Source: Actinoplanes sandaracinus
GTDB taxonomy: Bacteria; Actinomycetota; Actinomycetes; Mycobacteriales; Micromonosporaceae
Direction of reading: 5' to 3'
DNA length: 64,000 nt
Assembly (NCBI RefSeq): GCF_030009775.1
Contig: NZ_JASCTH010000021.1
Location: 62,001 to 126,000 of the forward strand
Shown piece after piece: positions 1 through 7,353 of the stretch. The notes beneath the pieces were generated by a model, which saw nothing but the letters and a program-made list of their open reading frames with translations, searched no databases and was not told the origin of the DNA. Within the stretch, counting starts at the first letter, position 1, and every line of letters starts with the position of its first letter. The position numbers and the translations under genes are program-made.

Positions 1-1
1 C

Positions 2-709
2 AACTACCACCGGGTCGAGGGTGGGATCGGGGAATGCATGCGGGAGGCCGGGCGCAAGTACGTGCCCGTACCCTATGTGAGCTTCTATGAGGGTTTCACG
101 GACGCCGATCTCGGCTATGGGAACGGCCGAGCCACCGTGGTCGATTCGATGACCACGAAAGGTCGCCGGATCGTCCTCAACGAACTCGCCTCCGCCCGCC
201 TGAAGCGGGCCGGTGCGGTGGACCGCAAGGTCATCGAGACGGACGTCGAGGTCCTCAACGGATGCGCGGCCCGGTTCGAGTCCCGCGGATACCACGACTT
301 CGACCCGCCGGCCGGCGTCCGCGAACTGTCCGGGCTGGAGGATCTGCTGGAGCCGATCCACCAGGACCCGGCCGTGGTCACCGCGATGGGCGGCTATGCG
401 GCCTGCATGAAGAAGCGGTACGGGTTCAAGGTCGACGACCGCAGCGACTTCCTCTTCAAGCCCCGGATCGCCGCGAAGGACGCGCCGCTTCCCGGCCAGC
501 CGGCGAAACCGGCGTGGACCAAGGGCGTCGCCGCGATCGACAAGGTGTTCACCGCCGACGCCGAATGCCGCCGGCCGGCGTACGAAGCGGCCATGACCCT
601 GCTCGCCGACCGCATCGAACCGTGGCGGAAGAAGAACCGCGACCGCCTCTTCGCCGTTCGCGCCGGCTGGCGCAAAGCCGTCGGCGACGCCAAGAAGATC
701 CAGGAATGA
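2..709 (+). CDS. Hypothetical protein, 5' end cut by window edge
   Basis: The reading frame is open from base 2 with no stop, so the true start lies outside the window; the first in-frame ATG at 38 has no convincing ribosome site and is probably internal. About 235 residues are visible. They are mixed polar and charged, with four scattered cysteines and a basic C-terminus (RIEPWRKKNRDRLFAVRAGW near the end). I see no membrane segment or known catalytic motif in the visible part. It converges on the minus-strand gene ending at 714 with only 4 bases between them. I do not recognise the family. Coding is supported by third-position GC bias and length. Confidence 0.6.
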   Translation, partial: NYHRVEGGIGECMREAGRKYVPVPYVSFYEGFTDADLGYGNGRATVVDSMTTKGRRIVLNELASARLKRAGAVDRKVIETDVEVLNGCAARFESRGYHDFDPPAGVRELSGLEDLLEPIHQDPAVVTAMGGYAACMKKRYGFKVDDRSDFLFKPRIAAKDAPLPGQPAKPAWTKGVAAIDKVFTADAECRRPAYEAAMTLLADRIEPWRKKNRDRLFAVRAGWRKAVGDAKKIQE

Positions 710-713
710 CGTC

Positions 714-2489
714 CTACTCCATGATGCGGTAGCCGGTGCCGGCCCTCTCGATCGCGGCCAGGTCGGCAGGGGTCAGGCCGCGGCCGGTGAACCGCTCCAC
801 CGCCAGCAGACCCTTCTCGTTGCGGTCGCCGACCTCGGCGAAATCGAGGCCGGTCAGCACCTCCGCCAGCTCCGGCGCCCACTGCTCGTGGCCCCACGGC
901 TCGTGCATGGCCAGGAGACGGCCGGCCTCGGCGAAACTGAGCCGGGTCACGGCGTTGACGTTCCAGAACATGCTCGCCGCCCGCCCGTGGACCGAGGCCG
1001 CCTCCAGAACCGCCTGGTCCGTACCCCGATAGCCGTTGTCCTCGACCACCAGCACCGCCGTGCCGGCGTCGAGCACGGTGATCCACTGACCGTGGGAGCG
1101 CCGCAGGGAGAGGTAGCGCTGAATGTCACCGATCGCCTCCGGGCGCTCCGGGTCGGCGCCGAAGGCGACCAGCACCTCCCGGACGGTCGCGCCGGTGACG
1201 ACGGTGACCGTCGCGGCCACCTGAAGCGGCCCGCGGCGGATCCACCGGTAGGCGTGCTCGGGTGGCCGGGCCGGTTCCGGCTCGCCGCGCAGCCGGTGCC
1301 CGAGCTGGTCGGAGCGCCGGAACACCGTCTCCGGCGCGGGCGGCGCCGCCCACACCACCAACTTGTAGCTCTCCAAAGCGGGGTCGTCGTCGTCGCGACC
1401 GCGGGCGTGCACCCGCACCCGGTAGTCGCCGGGCCACGGCGGAGTCTCCCGGCGGAGCCCGTGGCCGCTCGTGCCGGCCGGCGACATCACCGACGCCCGG
1501 CCCTCGGTGGCCCGCCAGCTGACCTCGACGATCTCCTCCCAGCCGGATTCCGCCTCGGCCGGCGCCTCCTCCAGAATCACCAGCTCGACCCGGACCGAGC
1601 CGGTCGCGGCCCCGGTACGCACGACGACCCCGCCACCGGGCGCGGCGGCCGGCCCGTCACCGTCGGCCGCGGCGGCCCGCCCGTCACCGTCGGCCACGGC
1701 GACCAGCCCGTTGCCGGAGAAGTCGGCCAGGCCGGGCAACTCGTGCTCGGCCAGCCCGAACCGGTGCCCCGCCACCGGCACCGAACTGTGCGAATGGCGC
1801 GGCAGAAGGTACTCCGCGCGGACCTTGGCGAGCAGCGCCGCGCTGTACGCCGCGGGCAACGGCGCCTCCAGCAGCAGCCGCGCCGCGAGACCGACGCCCA
1901 GGCCCACGGTCGCCGCGGCCCGGTCCACGATGACCGGCGGCCCGGCCTGGTGGACCACCGCGCCGGCGATCGCCACAGCCAGCGCGAGATGGGCGGTGCC
2001 GTGTGCGGCGGCGATCGACGGCTCGTCGGTCGCCGCCGTCTCGACCCTCAGCAGCGGCACGATCCCGGGGTGCGTCACGAGTTCGCGCACCAGGGCGCCG
2101 GTGCGATCGGCCAGTCCGGGGCGCAGCCGGTGCAGCAACGCGGCCTCGGACGTCGCCGCACTGTCGTGACCGCCGGCGGTCACCATCGCGAACCGGGCGG
2201 GCGACGGCTGGGGCAGACCCGACACCAGATCCGGGGCGCCGCTCCAGTCGTACCGGTCGATGGTCAGCTCCAGCGCGCCGAGCAGGCGCTCCACCGGAAG
2301 CGGGCCCAGCGCGCGCAGCGCGGTGAAGAAGTCCGGCTCGCCGTCGACCGGCGGCCTGGCCCGGCCGGCCGCCGTCTCCTCCGGGACGGCCAGCCTGCCC
2401 AGCAACCGTGCCGGCGCGGCCGGGATCCGCCGCGACAACACCGGCACGGCCGCCGTGACGAAATCCGCCAGGTCGGACAGGTCAGACAT
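714..2489 (-). CDS. Unknown protein with C-terminal DUF6461-like domain
   Basis: 591 residues. The N-terminal half is alanine- and leucine-rich and probably helical. A Gly/Asp/Ala linker with an imperfect ADGDG repeat lies near residues 260-285. A middle beta-rich segment carries RVRVHARGRDDDDP followed by YKLVVW, a motif shared with the protein at 6119-7183. The last 170 residues (from YRWIRRG) resemble the actinobacterial DUF6461 family of unknown function; that assignment is from memory of the family. The ATG at 2489 was chosen because it overlaps the stop of the upstream DUF402 gene by 8 bases, which suggests translational coupling; the open frame continues further upstream but there overlaps the DUF402 gene. 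Cytoplasmic, function unknown. Confidence 0.7.
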   Translation of the reverse strand: MSDLSDLADFVTAAVPVLSRRIPAAPARLLGRLAVPEETAAGRARPPVDGEPDFFTALRALGPLPVERLLGALELTIDRYDWSGAPDLVSGLPQPSPARFAMVTAGGHDSAATSEAALLHRLRPGLADRTGALVRELVTHPGIVPLLRVETAATDEPSIAAAHGTAHLALAVAIAGAVVHQAGPPVIVDRAAATVGLGVGLAARLLLEAPLPAAYSAALLAKVRAEYLLPRHSHSSVPVAGHRFGLAEHELPGLADFSGNGLVAVADGDGRAAAADGDGPAAAPGGGVVVRTGAATGSVRVELVILEEAPAEAESGWEEIVEVSWRATEGRASVMSPAGTSGHGLRRETPPWPGDYRVRVHARGRDDDDPALESYKLVVWAAPPAPETVFRRSDQLGHRLRGEPEPARPPEHAYRWIRRGPLQVAATVTVVTGATVREVLVAFGADPERPEAIGDIQRYLSLRRSHGQWITVLDAGTAVLVVEDNGYRGTDQAVLEAASVHGRAASMFWNVNAVTRLSFAEAGRLLAMHEPWGHEQWAPELAEVLTGLDFAEVGDRNEKGLLAVERFTGRGLTPADLAAIERAGTGYRIME

Positions 2490-3144
2490 CAATGCTCCGG
2501 TCCCAGCCGGCGGGCAGGTCGCGGGAGATCGCCGGCCAGTCCGGGTCCGGCCGGAAGTCGCACCAGGTGCCGTCGAACGGGAACGCGGCGGCCTCGACGA
2601 GCTCGATGACCTCCTTGCCGGCTCGGCGGACCCGGTCCTCTTCATCGACCCAGTACGACTCCGGCATCGCCAGCCGGGCCACGAACTCGTCCTCGTCCTT
2701 CCACGCCCAGGAACGGTCCGGCTCGATCACCACGTCGAGATCCCAGTCCGAGGTGTCCAGGCCGGCCATGCCGTCGCCGCGCCACGACACCGACGGGGCC
2801 TCCAGGTTCGCGTACCACCGGTAGAAGCGGCCGTCGGGGCGGAAGAACCAGCGGATCGAGTAGTCCCGGCCGCGCGGGTGCCAGCTGAGCACGCCGTGGT
2901 CGATGGTGTGCGGGACCGGCACCCGCTCCGACGCCGACCACTCCGGCAGCGGGGTCTCCGTCATCCGGCGGCCGTCCGGCATGTCGAAATGCCAGCCCTG
3001 GGTGCCGGCGGGCGCCCACAGCACCACGGCGTCGCCGGTGTCCCGCACGACCTGCAACGGAAACACCATCCCGATCCGCCGGCGCTGCCAGTGGCGCAGG
3101 TGAACCGTCTCGGTGGGCACGAACACGACATCCCCGCTCGTCAT
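2482..3144 (-). CDS. DUF402 (FomD-like) family protein
   Basis: 220 residues. The conserved core of the DUF402/FomD barrel family is visible: RWFFRPDGRFYRWYANLEAP, then DWDLDVVIEPD and KDEDEF, giving the acidic and aromatic residues typical of these nucleotide-phosphate-processing folds. Characterised relatives include nucleoside di/triphosphate phosphatases and FomD of fosfomycin biosynthesis; the substrate here cannot be read from sequence. The ATG at 3144 is preferred over an in-frame TTG at 3162 because the TTG would overlap the stop of the upstream lipoprotein gene, whereas the ATG starts 10 bases after it. The gene is in a minus-strand run with the lipoprotein upstream and the unknown protein downstream (8-base overlap). 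Confidence 0.8.
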   Translation of the reverse strand: MTSGDVVFVPTETVHLRHWQRRRIGMVFPLQVVRDTGDAVVLWAPAGTQGWHFDMPDGRRMTETPLPEWSASERVPVPHTIDHGVLSWHPRGRDYSIRWFFRPDGRFYRWYANLEAPSVSWRGDGMAGLDTSDWDLDVVIEPDRSWAWKDEDEFVARLAMPESYWVDEEDRVRRAGKEVIELVEAAAFPFDGTWCDFRPDPDWPAISRDLPAGWDRSIDV

Positions 3145-3154
3145 GGCAGTGAAT

Positions 3155-3886
3155 CTATCCAAGTGCCAGGCGGGCGCCGGAGAGGGTGAGGTACCAGGGC
3201 GACTCGGTGAAGCCGGGGCCGGTCTCCGGGCCGATGTAGGCGTCCAGATGCCGGGGGCCGCCCAGACCCGGCGTGAACTCGTCGGTGATCTCCCAGTCGG
3301 CGTCGCGCAGCGCGGCGCACACCGCGGCCGGTGGCGCGGACCCGTCGTCCTGGCGGCCGCAGCTCACGATGGTGAAGCGGGTGCCGCGGGGCAGCACGTC
3401 CGGATCGGTGGCGGCGGAGACGTACGGCACGAGTGAACCCCCGTCGCTGGTCCGCGGGGCCGTGTCGAGCCAGTAGCCGACGTCGTACGACCAGTTCAGG
3501 TACTTGCCGGAGATGGTCAGGCCGGTGCCCTCCTCACGAACCGCGTCGACGAAGCCGGACGGGTAGCTGCCCAGATCGTGGTCGCCGTTCGTGCAGTCGA
3601 GGCGGGGGCAGCCGGTCACCTGGACCGGTTCGCCGTCGTGGAACCGCTCGACGGCCGTGTAGTACACCGTTATCTCCCAGCCGTCGCTGGTCCGTACACC
3701 CGTGGTGGTGGTGAGGGCCCCGGCCGCCGGAGACGGTGACCGCGGCGCGGACGGCGACAGCACCGGCGAGGGCGAGGGCGATGCCGTCGGGGACGGCGGC
3801 GGCGCCGAGGGGGCCGGGGCGGGCGGCTCCGTGCCGCAGCCCGCCGCGGCGGCGATCACGATGGCGAGAACCAGCCCGGTACGCAC
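3155..3886 (-). CDS. Lipoprotein with 3D-type (Asp-Asp-Asp) beta-barrel domain
   Basis: 243 residues. A signal peptide of about 16 residues ends in a lipobox-like AAAGC, so Cys17 is the probable lipidated residue. A Pro/Ser/Thr-rich tether follows (residues 20-55). The C-terminal part contains SAATDPDVLPRGTRF and, later, HLDAYIGP, which match the pattern of the 3D domain, a small double-psi barrel found in resuscitation and spore-cortex lytic proteins. In that family three aspartates form the active site; candidates here are in ATDPDV and LDAYIG. Likely anchored on the outer face of the membrane and acting on peptidoglycan, but activity is inferred. First gene of a run that continues into DUF402 with 10 bases between stop and start. 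Confidence 0.65.
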   Translation of the reverse strand: MRTGLVLAIVIAAAAGCGTEPPAPAPSAPPPSPTASPSPSPVLSPSAPRSPSPAAGALTTTTGVRTSDGWEITVYYTAVERFHDGEPVQVTGCPRLDCTNGDHDLGSYPSGFVDAVREEGTGLTISGKYLNWSYDVGYWLDTAPRTSDGGSLVPYVSAATDPDVLPRGTRFTIVSCGRQDDGSAPPAAVCAALRDADWEITDEFTPGLGGPRHLDAYIGPETGPGFTESPWYLTLSGARLALG

Positions 3887-3898
3887 GTGCTGAGCATG

Positions 3899-4711
3899 TC
3901 AAGGCCGAGGGCGCGAGTCCGGCTGTTCCGGCGGCGGGCACACGTAGAGCCGGCAGGTGCTGATCGGGTGGAAACCGGACCGGAGCAGGATGGGCGCGCT
4001 GTAGGAGGAGGCGTCGACCTGCAGCAGCCGCACCCCACGGGAGTGCGCCTCCCGCGCCCGGGCGGCGATCATGGCGCGATAGATGCCGCGGCCCCGCCAC
4101 GCCGGCAGCGTCGTCCCGCCGAGGAGCCCGGCGAACTCGGTCCCGGCGTGAAAGATCGTCCAGGCGGTGCAGGCCAGCTCGTCGCCGGCCTCGGCGACCA
4201 GCACCATGATGTGATCGGGGTCGGCGGTCAGCCGGCCGATGAGCTCCTCCGCGAGCCAGGAGCAGTCGAAACCCCAGACCTCGGTCTGCTGGGCGGCGAT
4301 GCGGCGCATGTCCGCGGGTTCGGTGGTCCGCCGCAGAGTCACACCGTCGGGCAGGACCGGCTCCGCGGCGATCTCCTCGGCGAACCCGACGAACACCGTG
4401 GTCGGCTGCTCGGGTTCGAAGCCGGCCGCTACCAGGCGATCGGAGAGGTCGGCCGGCAGGTCGTGGCTGCGGACCTTCCACTCGACGCCCTGCCCACGGG
4501 CGGCGAAATAGTCACGCTGGCGGGCGATCAGACGGTCCAGTTCGGCGCCGGTCAGGCCAACGTCACGCGGTCCCCGGATCCGGCCCACAGGGTTGCCGAC
4601 GATGCGCACGACCGGCCCGTCCCGCTCGAAGGTGACGCCGGCCGGAGGGATGGCGGCCGGCATGCGCATCTGCTCGTCGTAGACGGCCAGGAGGCCCGCG
4701 ATATCGACCAT
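3899..4711 (-). CDS. GNAT family N-acetyltransferase
   Basis: 270 residues. The C-terminal half has the acetyl-CoA binding signature of the GNAT fold: GGTTLPAWRGRGIYRAMI (motif A, Q/RxxGxG/A-like) followed by VDASSYSAPILLRSGF (motif B). The N-terminal half (about 120 residues) is divergent and may be a degenerate GNAT copy. The ATG at 4711 was chosen over an in-frame TTG at 4765 because AGGA lies about 7 bases before it and it leaves room for a divergent promoter toward the gene at 4784. Substrate unknown. It stands next to a toxin-antitoxin-like pair but on the opposite strand, so I do not assign it to that system. Confidence 0.8.
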   Translation of the reverse strand: MVDIAGLLAVYDEQMRMPAAIPPAGVTFERDGPVVRIVGNPVGRIRGPRDVGLTGAELDRLIARQRDYFAARGQGVEWKVRSHDLPADLSDRLVAAGFEPEQPTTVFVGFAEEIAAEPVLPDGVTLRRTTEPADMRRIAAQQTEVWGFDCSWLAEELIGRLTADPDHIMVLVAEAGDELACTAWTIFHAGTEFAGLLGGTTLPAWRGRGIYRAMIAARAREAHSRGVRLLQVDASSYSAPILLRSGFHPISTCRLYVCPPPEQPDSRPRP

Positions 4712-4759
4712 GACCACATCCTGGCGTACGGGGGGCGCCGAGCGCGACTCGACGATGTC

Positions 4760-4771
4760 TGACAAACGTCA
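4760..4771. promoter_or_regulatory. Possible operator palindrome TGAC-N4-GTCA
   Basis: A short inverted repeat, TGAC AAAC GTCA, lies in the divergent intergenic region and abuts the putative -10 box of the toxin-antitoxin pair. Ribbon-helix-helix antitoxins commonly repress their own promoter through such sites. The repeat is short, so chance occurrence is quite possible. Confidence 0.3.
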
Positions 4772-4777
4772 TACGCT
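4772..4777 (+). promoter_or_regulatory. -10 box of a leaderless promoter
   Basis: TACGCT sits 6 bases before the GTG at 4784. There is no Shine-Dalgarno sequence in front of that GTG, so the transcript probably begins at or next to the start codon. The same arrangement is seen at 7341, 10456, 47266 and 49787. Confidence 0.5.
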
Positions 4778-4783
4778 GGGCTC

Positions 4784-5053
4784 GTGGGGTACGAATGGCT
4801 GACCGAGGCGTTGGCGCGACTGCGTGAGATCGAATCGCCGGAGGTCACCCAAGTGCTCTCGGCCGAGCGGCGCCTGCCGCTGGCCGCGGAGAGCGCCGGG
4901 GTGCATTTCCTGACGATCAGCGGGCGCACCGCGGCGGGGCGGCCACTCGTCGTCGCGGTCCGGCTGCTCGGCGGGCACCGGCAGCAGATCATCGGCGCCC
5001 GCGAGATGACCCCTGAGGAACTGGTCCGGTTCAAGGCATGGGAGGCGTCATGA
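4784..5053 (+). CDS. BrnT-like toxin of a type II toxin-antitoxin pair
   Basis: 89 residues starting with GTG. The C-terminal part, LTISGRTAAGRPLVVAVRLL then QQIIGAREMTPEELVRF, follows the pattern of BrnT (RelE-fold ribonuclease), where a strand pair ends in RIISARxATxxERxxYE. The usual BrnT N-terminal signature (FEWDxxKxxxNxxKHGV) is absent and replaced by EWLTEALARLREIESPEV, so this is a variant or a related DUF4258-like family. The stop overlaps the start of the next gene as ATGA, and that gene encodes a ribbon-helix-helix protein, the normal partner arrangement (toxin first, antitoxin second). Toxicity is inferred. Confidence 0.6.
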   Translation: MGYEWLTEALARLREIESPEVTQVLSAERRLPLAAESAGVHFLTISGRTAAGRPLVVAVRLLGGHRQQIIGAREMTPEELVRFKAWEAS

Positions 5054-5373
5054 GCAGCCAGTACACCGACGATCAAGTTTCGGCGGCCGCTGCGGCGTTC
5101 GCCGCGGGCGACGTCACCTATCACGAGGGTGTCCGGGTGCAGTTGCCGCCGGCGCCCGAGACGGAGCCGATGGTGCCCCTCGGGATCCGGGTGCCCCCGG
5201 CGCTGGCCCAGCGGGTCCGGGCCGCCGCCGAGCAGGCCGGCATTCCGTACTCGCAACTGATCCGTGAGTGGATCGAGCTGGGCCTCACCGACATGGCCGG
5301 TGACCTGACGGTGTCGGTGGCGGTGCTGCGCCGAGCCATAGCCCACGCCGCCCAGACCGGTCACGCCGTCTGA
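5050..5373 (+). CDS. BrnA-like ribbon-helix-helix antitoxin
   Basis: 107 residues. GGAGG at 5041-5045 lies 4 bases before the ATG at 5050, which decides the start over the in-frame ATG at 5038. Residues about 40-75 (PLGIRVPPALAQRVRAAAEQ then AGIPYSQLIREWIELGL) form a ribbon-helix-helix DNA-binding unit: a short beta strand followed by two helices. The N-terminal part would wrap the toxin, by analogy with BrnA. It probably neutralises the upstream BrnT-like protein and represses the shared promoter. Both functions are inferred from the fold and the overlap of 4 bases. Confidence 0.7.
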   Translation: MSSQYTDDQVSAAAAAFAAGDVTYHEGVRVQLPPAPETEPMVPLGIRVPPALAQRVRAAAEQAGIPYSQLIREWIELGLTDMAGDLTVSVAVLRRAIAHAAQTGHAV

Positions 5374-5396
5374 CGGCGACCGGGCCGGCGGCCGGG

Positions 5397-6114
5397 TCAG
5401 GGGTCGGCCACCGGGTTCGATGCGGCCACCGGGACCGCGGCCAGGCGCGGCCAGCGCCGCTGGACCGCCGAGCGCATGGCGCCGGTCAGCGCGGCGACCC
5501 CGGCCAGACGGTCGTGGCGGGCGCAGGTCGACGAAGCGGATGCCACCGGGGGTGACCACGGCATTGTCCGGACACGGGTCACCGTGCAGCAGGCAATCAG
5601 CGGGCCCGGCCGCGAGCCGGTCGACGACCGCGCCCAACCCGGCCTCCGCGGACGCCGGAACAGCGACCCCGAGCCGCCCCGCCAGCCGGAGGAACGCCGC
5701 CGCATCGCCGGAGCCGGGGCCCTGGAACGCCGGTATCCCGGCGGCGGCGGGAACGGGAACGCTGTGCAGCCGGGCCAGAGCGGTCGCGAACTCCACCGGC
5801 CACGACCGCGCGGTCGTCCGGCCGGCGCGGAGATATTCCAGGACCAGCACACGTTGCGCCGGATCGGTCGCCAGCAACCCGGCGGCCGGCCGCGGCGTGA
5901 CCCGTTCGGCGAGGCGCAGCGCGGCCACCTCGGTCCGGTATCTCTCGTCGGCGTCCGGCCCGCCGACGATCCGCTTCACGATGGCGGGCGTCCCGTCGAA
6001 CTCCACCAGGCTCACGTCGGAACGCGGGCTGCTGTCCAGCCGCCGGATGAGGACCGGCGTTCCCAACTCGCCGCGGATCGCCTCGGGCATCCCCGCCACC
6101 CCGCCGGTGTTCAC
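5397..6114 (-). pseudogene. Aminoglycoside-phosphotransferase-family kinase, internal deletion and frameshift
   Basis: The N-terminal lobe reads cleanly from GTG 6114 (or ATG 6090): PAIVKRIVGG holds the ATP-anchoring lysine, and CLLHGDPCPDNAVVTPGG with RFVDL gives the HGD catalytic loop and the metal-binding Asp. Straight after RFVDL (about 5530) the frame runs into nonsense, while another frame continues with DRLAGVAALTGAMRSAVQRR then WPRLAAVPVA and a stop at 5397. In the family these two blocks are normally separated by roughly 120 residues of the C-terminal lobe. The simplest reading is one deletion that joined the two ends out of frame. The product is very unlikely to be an active kinase. 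It starts 4 bases after the stop of the upstream gene at 6119. Confidence 0.7.
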
Positions 6115-6118
6115 CGCC

Positions 6119-7183
6119 TCAGCCCGCCCCGCCCCAGGCCCCGGCGTCCTCCTCGAGGCGCCGGCGTCGCTCGGCGAGCCGGGTGGCCTCGGCCGCTCGC
6201 GCCCGCAACGTCACCTCCCAGGCCCACGCTTCCGGGGCCGGCCGCCGCGGGCCGGTCACGCCGTCGAGCAGGTGATCCCAGATCAGGCCGAGCAGGACCG
6301 CCTGCCGGCACGGCACTCCCTCGTGGCGCACGGTCACCTCGGCGCCGCCGTCACCGGGCCCGACCAGAAACCGGACCGGGCTCGTCGCCTCGTCCGGCAG
6401 CGTCGTCACCGGATAGGGGGAGATCGGCTGTGCCGCCGTGGCCCACTCCCAGGTGAGCGCGGCCGGTTCCGCACCGGTGGGGGGACTGTCGGCCGGCCGT
6501 AGCCGGATCTCCAGATCACCGGCCGGGATCACACCGGCCAGGCACTCCGGCAGGACCCGCGCGACCGCCGCCGGGAGCGTCCGGGAACGGACCACCGTCA
6601 CCCGGGCGCCGGGGGCGTCGTCGCGGCGCTGCTCCCGATCGCGGCACTGTTCCAGCAGGCGCCGCATCGCCCATTCGGCCGCCTTGCCGGGTTCCTGGCG
6701 CCAGTCGCCCCGGGAGCCGTCGGTCCACAGCGAAAGCCGGCCGGTCTCCTCGGTCACCGGCCACACGTGCAGTTCGTGCTGCTCCGGCGGGTCGTCGTCC
6801 TCCCGGACGCTCTCGTGGATCCGGTTGCGGGCGTACGCCCGCAACCGGATCAGGCCGTCACCCGGCACCGGGACGCCGGTGAGCCCGTCGCGGTGGCCGC
6901 CCAGCAACCCGATCACGGTGAGCCGGCCGGCGGGGCACCACAGCGTCGTCTCGGCGGCCGCGTCCCAGGCGTCATCGTCGTCCAGGGGCGGCTCCGACCC
7001 GTACGCCCGGATCTGAATCTCGATGTCCCCGGTGTGCACCCCGGTGAAGCCGGTGCACCCGGCCGGCCCGCCGACGTGCAGCAGGTCGTCGCCGACCGTG
7101 TAGATCTCCAGCCATTCACCCTCGGCGGCCGAGCAGATCTGGTACTGCGAGTAGCTGACGAACTGCCGCACGAACCCGGTCAT
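6119..7183 (-). CDS. Unknown protein sharing a motif with the 714-2489 product
   Basis: 354 residues. The N-terminal half contains LIRLRAYARNR and, after an acidic stretch DDDPPEQHELHVWPV, a pattern closely parallel to RVRVHARGRDDDD with LVVW in the protein at 714-2489. The two may share an actinobacterial domain of unknown function. The C-terminal half is a separate alpha/beta region ending in an Arg/Glu-rich helix (AEATRLAERRRRLEEDAG). No signal peptide, no membrane segment. The ATG at 7183 is chosen because sequence conservation with the family pattern starts there; upstream in-frame codons look non-coding. The phosphotransferase pseudogene follows after 4 bases, so both were probably one transcript. 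Confidence 0.65.
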   Translation of the reverse strand: MTGFVRQFVSYSQYQICSAAEGEWLEIYTVGDDLLHVGGPAGCTGFTGVHTGDIEIQIRAYGSEPPLDDDDAWDAAAETTLWCPAGRLTVIGLLGGHRDGLTGVPVPGDGLIRLRAYARNRIHESVREDDDPPEQHELHVWPVTEETGRLSLWTDGSRGDWRQEPGKAAEWAMRRLLEQCRDREQRRDDAPGARVTVVRSRTLPAAVARVLPECLAGVIPAGDLEIRLRPADSPPTGAEPAALTWEWATAAQPISPYPVTTLPDEATSPVRFLVGPGDGGAEVTVRHEGVPCRQAVLLGLIWDHLLDGVTGPRRPAPEAWAWEVTLRARAAEATRLAERRRRLEEDAGAWGGAG

Positions 7184-7340
7184 CCGTGCACTGTAGAGCG
7201 TCACCGGCAGCCGCCGGGGCCGGTGGAGGCCGGTGACACCCCGGTCCGTCGTCACCGGCTGCGTCTGGCGGGAGCGCCGAGGTGACGGCCGCGGACCCCG
7301 TCGGACCAGAGGTGGTTCCCGGGCGCCCACCTCGGATGCC

Positions 7341-7346
7341 TACGCT
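7341..7346 (+). promoter_or_regulatory. -10 box of a leaderless promoter
   Basis: TACGCT lies 7 bases before the ATG at 7354, which has no Shine-Dalgarno sequence. It is identical to the box in front of the BrnT-like gene. Confidence 0.5.
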
Positions 7347-7353
7347 GTCCAGC

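Noticed and set aside
888..2609. Long open frame on the plus strand opposite the DUF6461-like gene
   Set aside because: Product is Arg/Pro/Gly/His-rich with no family pattern; it is a shadow of the minus-strand gene, as expected in high-GC DNA.
4552..5396. Continuation of the phosphotransferase frame beyond 5400 into 4552
   Set aside because: It runs antisense through the toxin-antitoxin pair and the family pattern ends at 5397 in another frame.
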